In this document: positions 61,803-64,000 of the stretch, one piece after another
Layout of the letters: each line of letters starts with the position of its first letter
Position numbering within the stretch: position 1 is the first letter of the stretch
Assembly (NCBI GenBank): GCA_950106755.1
Contig: OX467082.1
Span: 32,178,001-32,242,000, forward strand
Reading direction: 5' to 3'
Source of the DNA: Climacium dendroides
Taxonomy: Eukaryota; Streptophyta; Bryopsida; Hypnales; Climaciaceae
DNA: 64,000 nt
Notes under the pieces: model-generated
The model's input: only the letters and a program-made list of their open reading frames with translations
What the model was told of the DNA's origin: nothing
Database searches by the model: none
Position numbers and translations under genes: made by a program

Positions 61803-62859
61803 AGGAAATAAATAATAAGCTCCTGCTTTTTTCCTATTAGATTTTTTCTATACTAGTTCACATTGTACGGAGCTCGTTGCGCGCACACACGCCGCGGCCT
61901 TCTATTTGGATCGATTTCAAGCGAGAGCTTTCGAAATTCTCGCAGACAGTCGCGGAAGCGAACAATCCTCGAATGGACGGAGTTTGTGGAACCTGCGTCA
62001 CTTGGGATGTGTGAACCCCGGAAAACTGAGAAAGAAAAAAGGGATACTGTGCTGCAGAGGAGGGTCAACCACGGTGCCAAAGTCTTCGCCTGCGTCGCAA
62101 TTTCAACTGCGCTGACCTCAATCACGCCTTGCTTTTCTATGCTGCCACAGTTTTTCAAGCGGGATGTAAACTAACAATTTCAACAAAAGCTGATTGAATG
62201 GATTGACTGTCTTCAGGAGTCCTTCTACAGTTTAGTTTTGACAAAAAACACCAGTCCAGCGTTGACGATGACGTAGATGGTGCCTGGTACCCAATTACCC
62301 ATGTTTTGGATTTTGGAAGTGGTGCGCGACCAAGTCAAATTAAATCTGCTAAAGAACGACGTGACCACAAATTAAGGGGTATTGTCACAGAAAGTGTTAA
62401 TTTTCAGCTACCACGTACTTGCAGATTGTTTTCGTTAGAAGAAATCGTTGTGAAAAGTAGATTTCACAATCTAGATGTAACACGATTCATGATCAAGCAC
62501 ACAGTGACAGGCAGAGTTATTACTAAGTTATTATCAGAAATGGTTCTAATCCAGGAAGCAACAGGTCCGTCTTGCCCTGTGTCAATACTCTTGAATAATC
62601 ACGCCCCGTTGAAAAGCGGTACAAGATTGCATCGGAATTAGCAAATGGTCGTGGTGCTATTGACTTCTGGAGACTCTTCCGGGACGCTTTGCAACCAGGA
62701 GCTGGTGGCGGTGCAATACATATACCCCCGCACAAGCTCAGTCTCTCACCATCAATCGTCAGTGCTCAAGGTCGTCTTTCCTCTCTGTTTGGATTGCCCT
62801 TTGCATCATCGAGTGAGAAGTCTTGTCTTCCGCGAGTGAGATTCTAGACTCCAGAGAAG
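61803..62859. other. GC-intermediate region upstream of the Bet v 1-like gene
   Basis: The frames at 61863-62174 and 62306-62641 have no domain I recognise. The last 150 bases are probably promoter and 5' untranslated sequence; ACATATACC near 62716 could be a weak TATA-type element. The rest may be a decayed or unrecognised gene. Confidence 0.3.
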
Positions 62860-64000
62860 ATGGCGCAAACTCTCTCTCACACTGAGGTCCTCAACTGCGG
62901 AGCTCAGGACGCTTGGGAATGCTGCAAGCACTCGGACAAGGTGTTGCCCGACCTTCTCCCCGAGTACTTCTCCAGTGCGGAGATTCTGGAAGGCAATGGC
63001 GGCCCTGGCACCGTCCGCGTCTTGCACTTTGGACCTGGTATGTGGGAATTCGTCCCTTCCTTGGCATTCTGGGAGGAATCAATTTGATCGTTGCTGCGTG
63101 ATTCATTTCAATCTGTAGGCACATCAGTGACATTAATTGCGAGGGATTAATTAAGTTTTAGCAGCTACTCTCCTGGTAGCTAACTGCTGGAAACGTATTT
63201 GTGTGCAGCCATTCCCCAAGCTGGAGCTGCGAAGGAGCGTCTGGACAAGGTGGACGATGCCACGAAGACGTTGAGCTACACCGTTTTGGAGGGCGATCCG
63301 AGGTACGCCAATTTCACCGCCGACGTGCACTTCGAAGCCAAGGGCGAGAAGCAGACGGAGGTCACCTGGACGGCGAAGTACGATCCCGTGGGCGAAGTCG
63401 GCCCTCCGGAACACGTCAAGGACATCAGCATCCTCATGTTCAAGACGTTCGAGAAAGCCATCCTGGCGAAGAAAACCGCGACGCACACGGAGGTGCTGAA
63501 CGCATCGCCTGACGCCATCTGGAAGGTGGTGCAGGACGAGAACGCCGTCCTTCCGAAGGCCCTGCCTCAGATCTTCGAATCCATCTCGTTCGTCCAGGGA
63601 AGCGGCGAGCCTGGCAGCGTCCGCTCGTGCAAGATGGGCCCTGGTACGCACATTTAATTTGCTAAGAGAATCGATCCAGCTTCTCTCTCCCCATGTTTCA
63701 CATCGTCTTTCACACCAGTAGAGTTGCTACTCAGTTGAATTTGCCCTCGTCTGCCATGGCGAAAACAGAGGGTAGGGGCTTGACATTACTGTGAATGCTT
63801 ACATCGAGCGTTGAATGTGTGCAGCAATTCCGAACGGCGGAGAAGTGTTGGAGCGACTGGACGTGCTCGACTCGGCCACGAAGAAAGTGGGCTACACGGT
63901 GCTGAAAGGCGACCCGCGCTTCAAGCACGTCTCCGCGGTGATGCAATTCGCTCCCGGCCCGACCGAGGGCACCACCACCGCTACGTGGACTGCCACCTAC
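62860..64000 (+). CDS. Tandem Bet v 1-like (START-type fold) protein, 5' part, cut by the window end
   Basis: The exons are 62860-63037, 63209-63643 and 63835 to beyond 64000, all joined in phase 1. Residues 1 to about 147 form one Bet v 1/major-latex-like domain: SHTEVLNCGAQDAWE, a glycine-rich GNGGPGTVR loop, then AIPQAGAAKERLDKVDDATK, SYTVLEGDPRY and the C-terminal helix HVKDISILMFKTFEKAILAK. A second domain begins at once (THTEVLNASPDAIWKVVQ, GSGEPGSVRS, AIPNGGEVLERLDVLDSATK, GYTVLKGDPRF). Equivalent residues are exactly 145 apart and both introns fall at the same place (GP-A-IP). The family binds hydrophobic ligands such as hormones or flavonoid-like compounds and is often stress-induced. 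The ligand here is unknown. Total length and number of domains lie outside the window. Confidence 0.88.

Overview
This is nuclear DNA of a land plant. The genes carry GT-AG introns, and their products are typical plant proteins: a Vti1-type SNARE, plant frataxin, a two-domain plant cytidine deaminase, a plant TPR protein and Bet v 1-like domains. The intergenic DNA is very AT-rich while the exons are GC-richer. Genes are sparse and the spaces are full of short inverted-repeat elements. My best guess is a seedless plant, probably a bryophyte, judged from overall sequence feel. No marker in the window proves this.

Layout. 1-16,000 has no gene I can name. It holds foldback elements, MITE-like elements, a very regular 18-bp array (3291-3704) and two GC-richer islands of unknown meaning. 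16,600-19,650 holds a two-exon TPR protein gene. 19,650-27,300 is repeat-rich and includes a 1-kb minisatellite (27/28-bp unit). 27,361-29,349 (minus strand) is a complete five-exon VTI1 SNARE gene. Head-to-head with it is a six-exon HhH-GPD DNA glycosylase (30,902-33,916, plus strand). 36,118-37,976 is a two-exon cytidine deaminase. 38,917-40,628 is a deleted Ty1/copia LTR retrotransposon with a 5-bp target duplication. 40,600-50,950 is AT-rich, with tandem repeats and a MITE nested in an older repeat. 51,002-52,665 is a five-exon frataxin gene. 52,700-62,800 is again AT-rich and gene-poor. From 62,860 the 5' part of a Bet v 1-like gene runs off the right edge. It encodes at least two Bet v 1-type domains fused in exact 145-residue register.

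The six genes are unrelated housekeeping or stress-type genes: membrane traffic, base-excision repair, pyrimidine salvage, mitochondrial Fe-S assembly, a TPR protein and a ligand-binding fold. No operon or biosynthetic cluster is evident. The most unusual items are the tandem Bet v 1 gene, whose phase-1 exon layout could let domains be added by exon duplication, and a family of short elements with TTAA at their ends and CCCTTAAA-type termini (three clear copies plus longer relatives), which resemble non-autonomous piggyBac-type elements. All splice sites were assigned by eye from reading frame, GT-AG borders and remembered family sequence.
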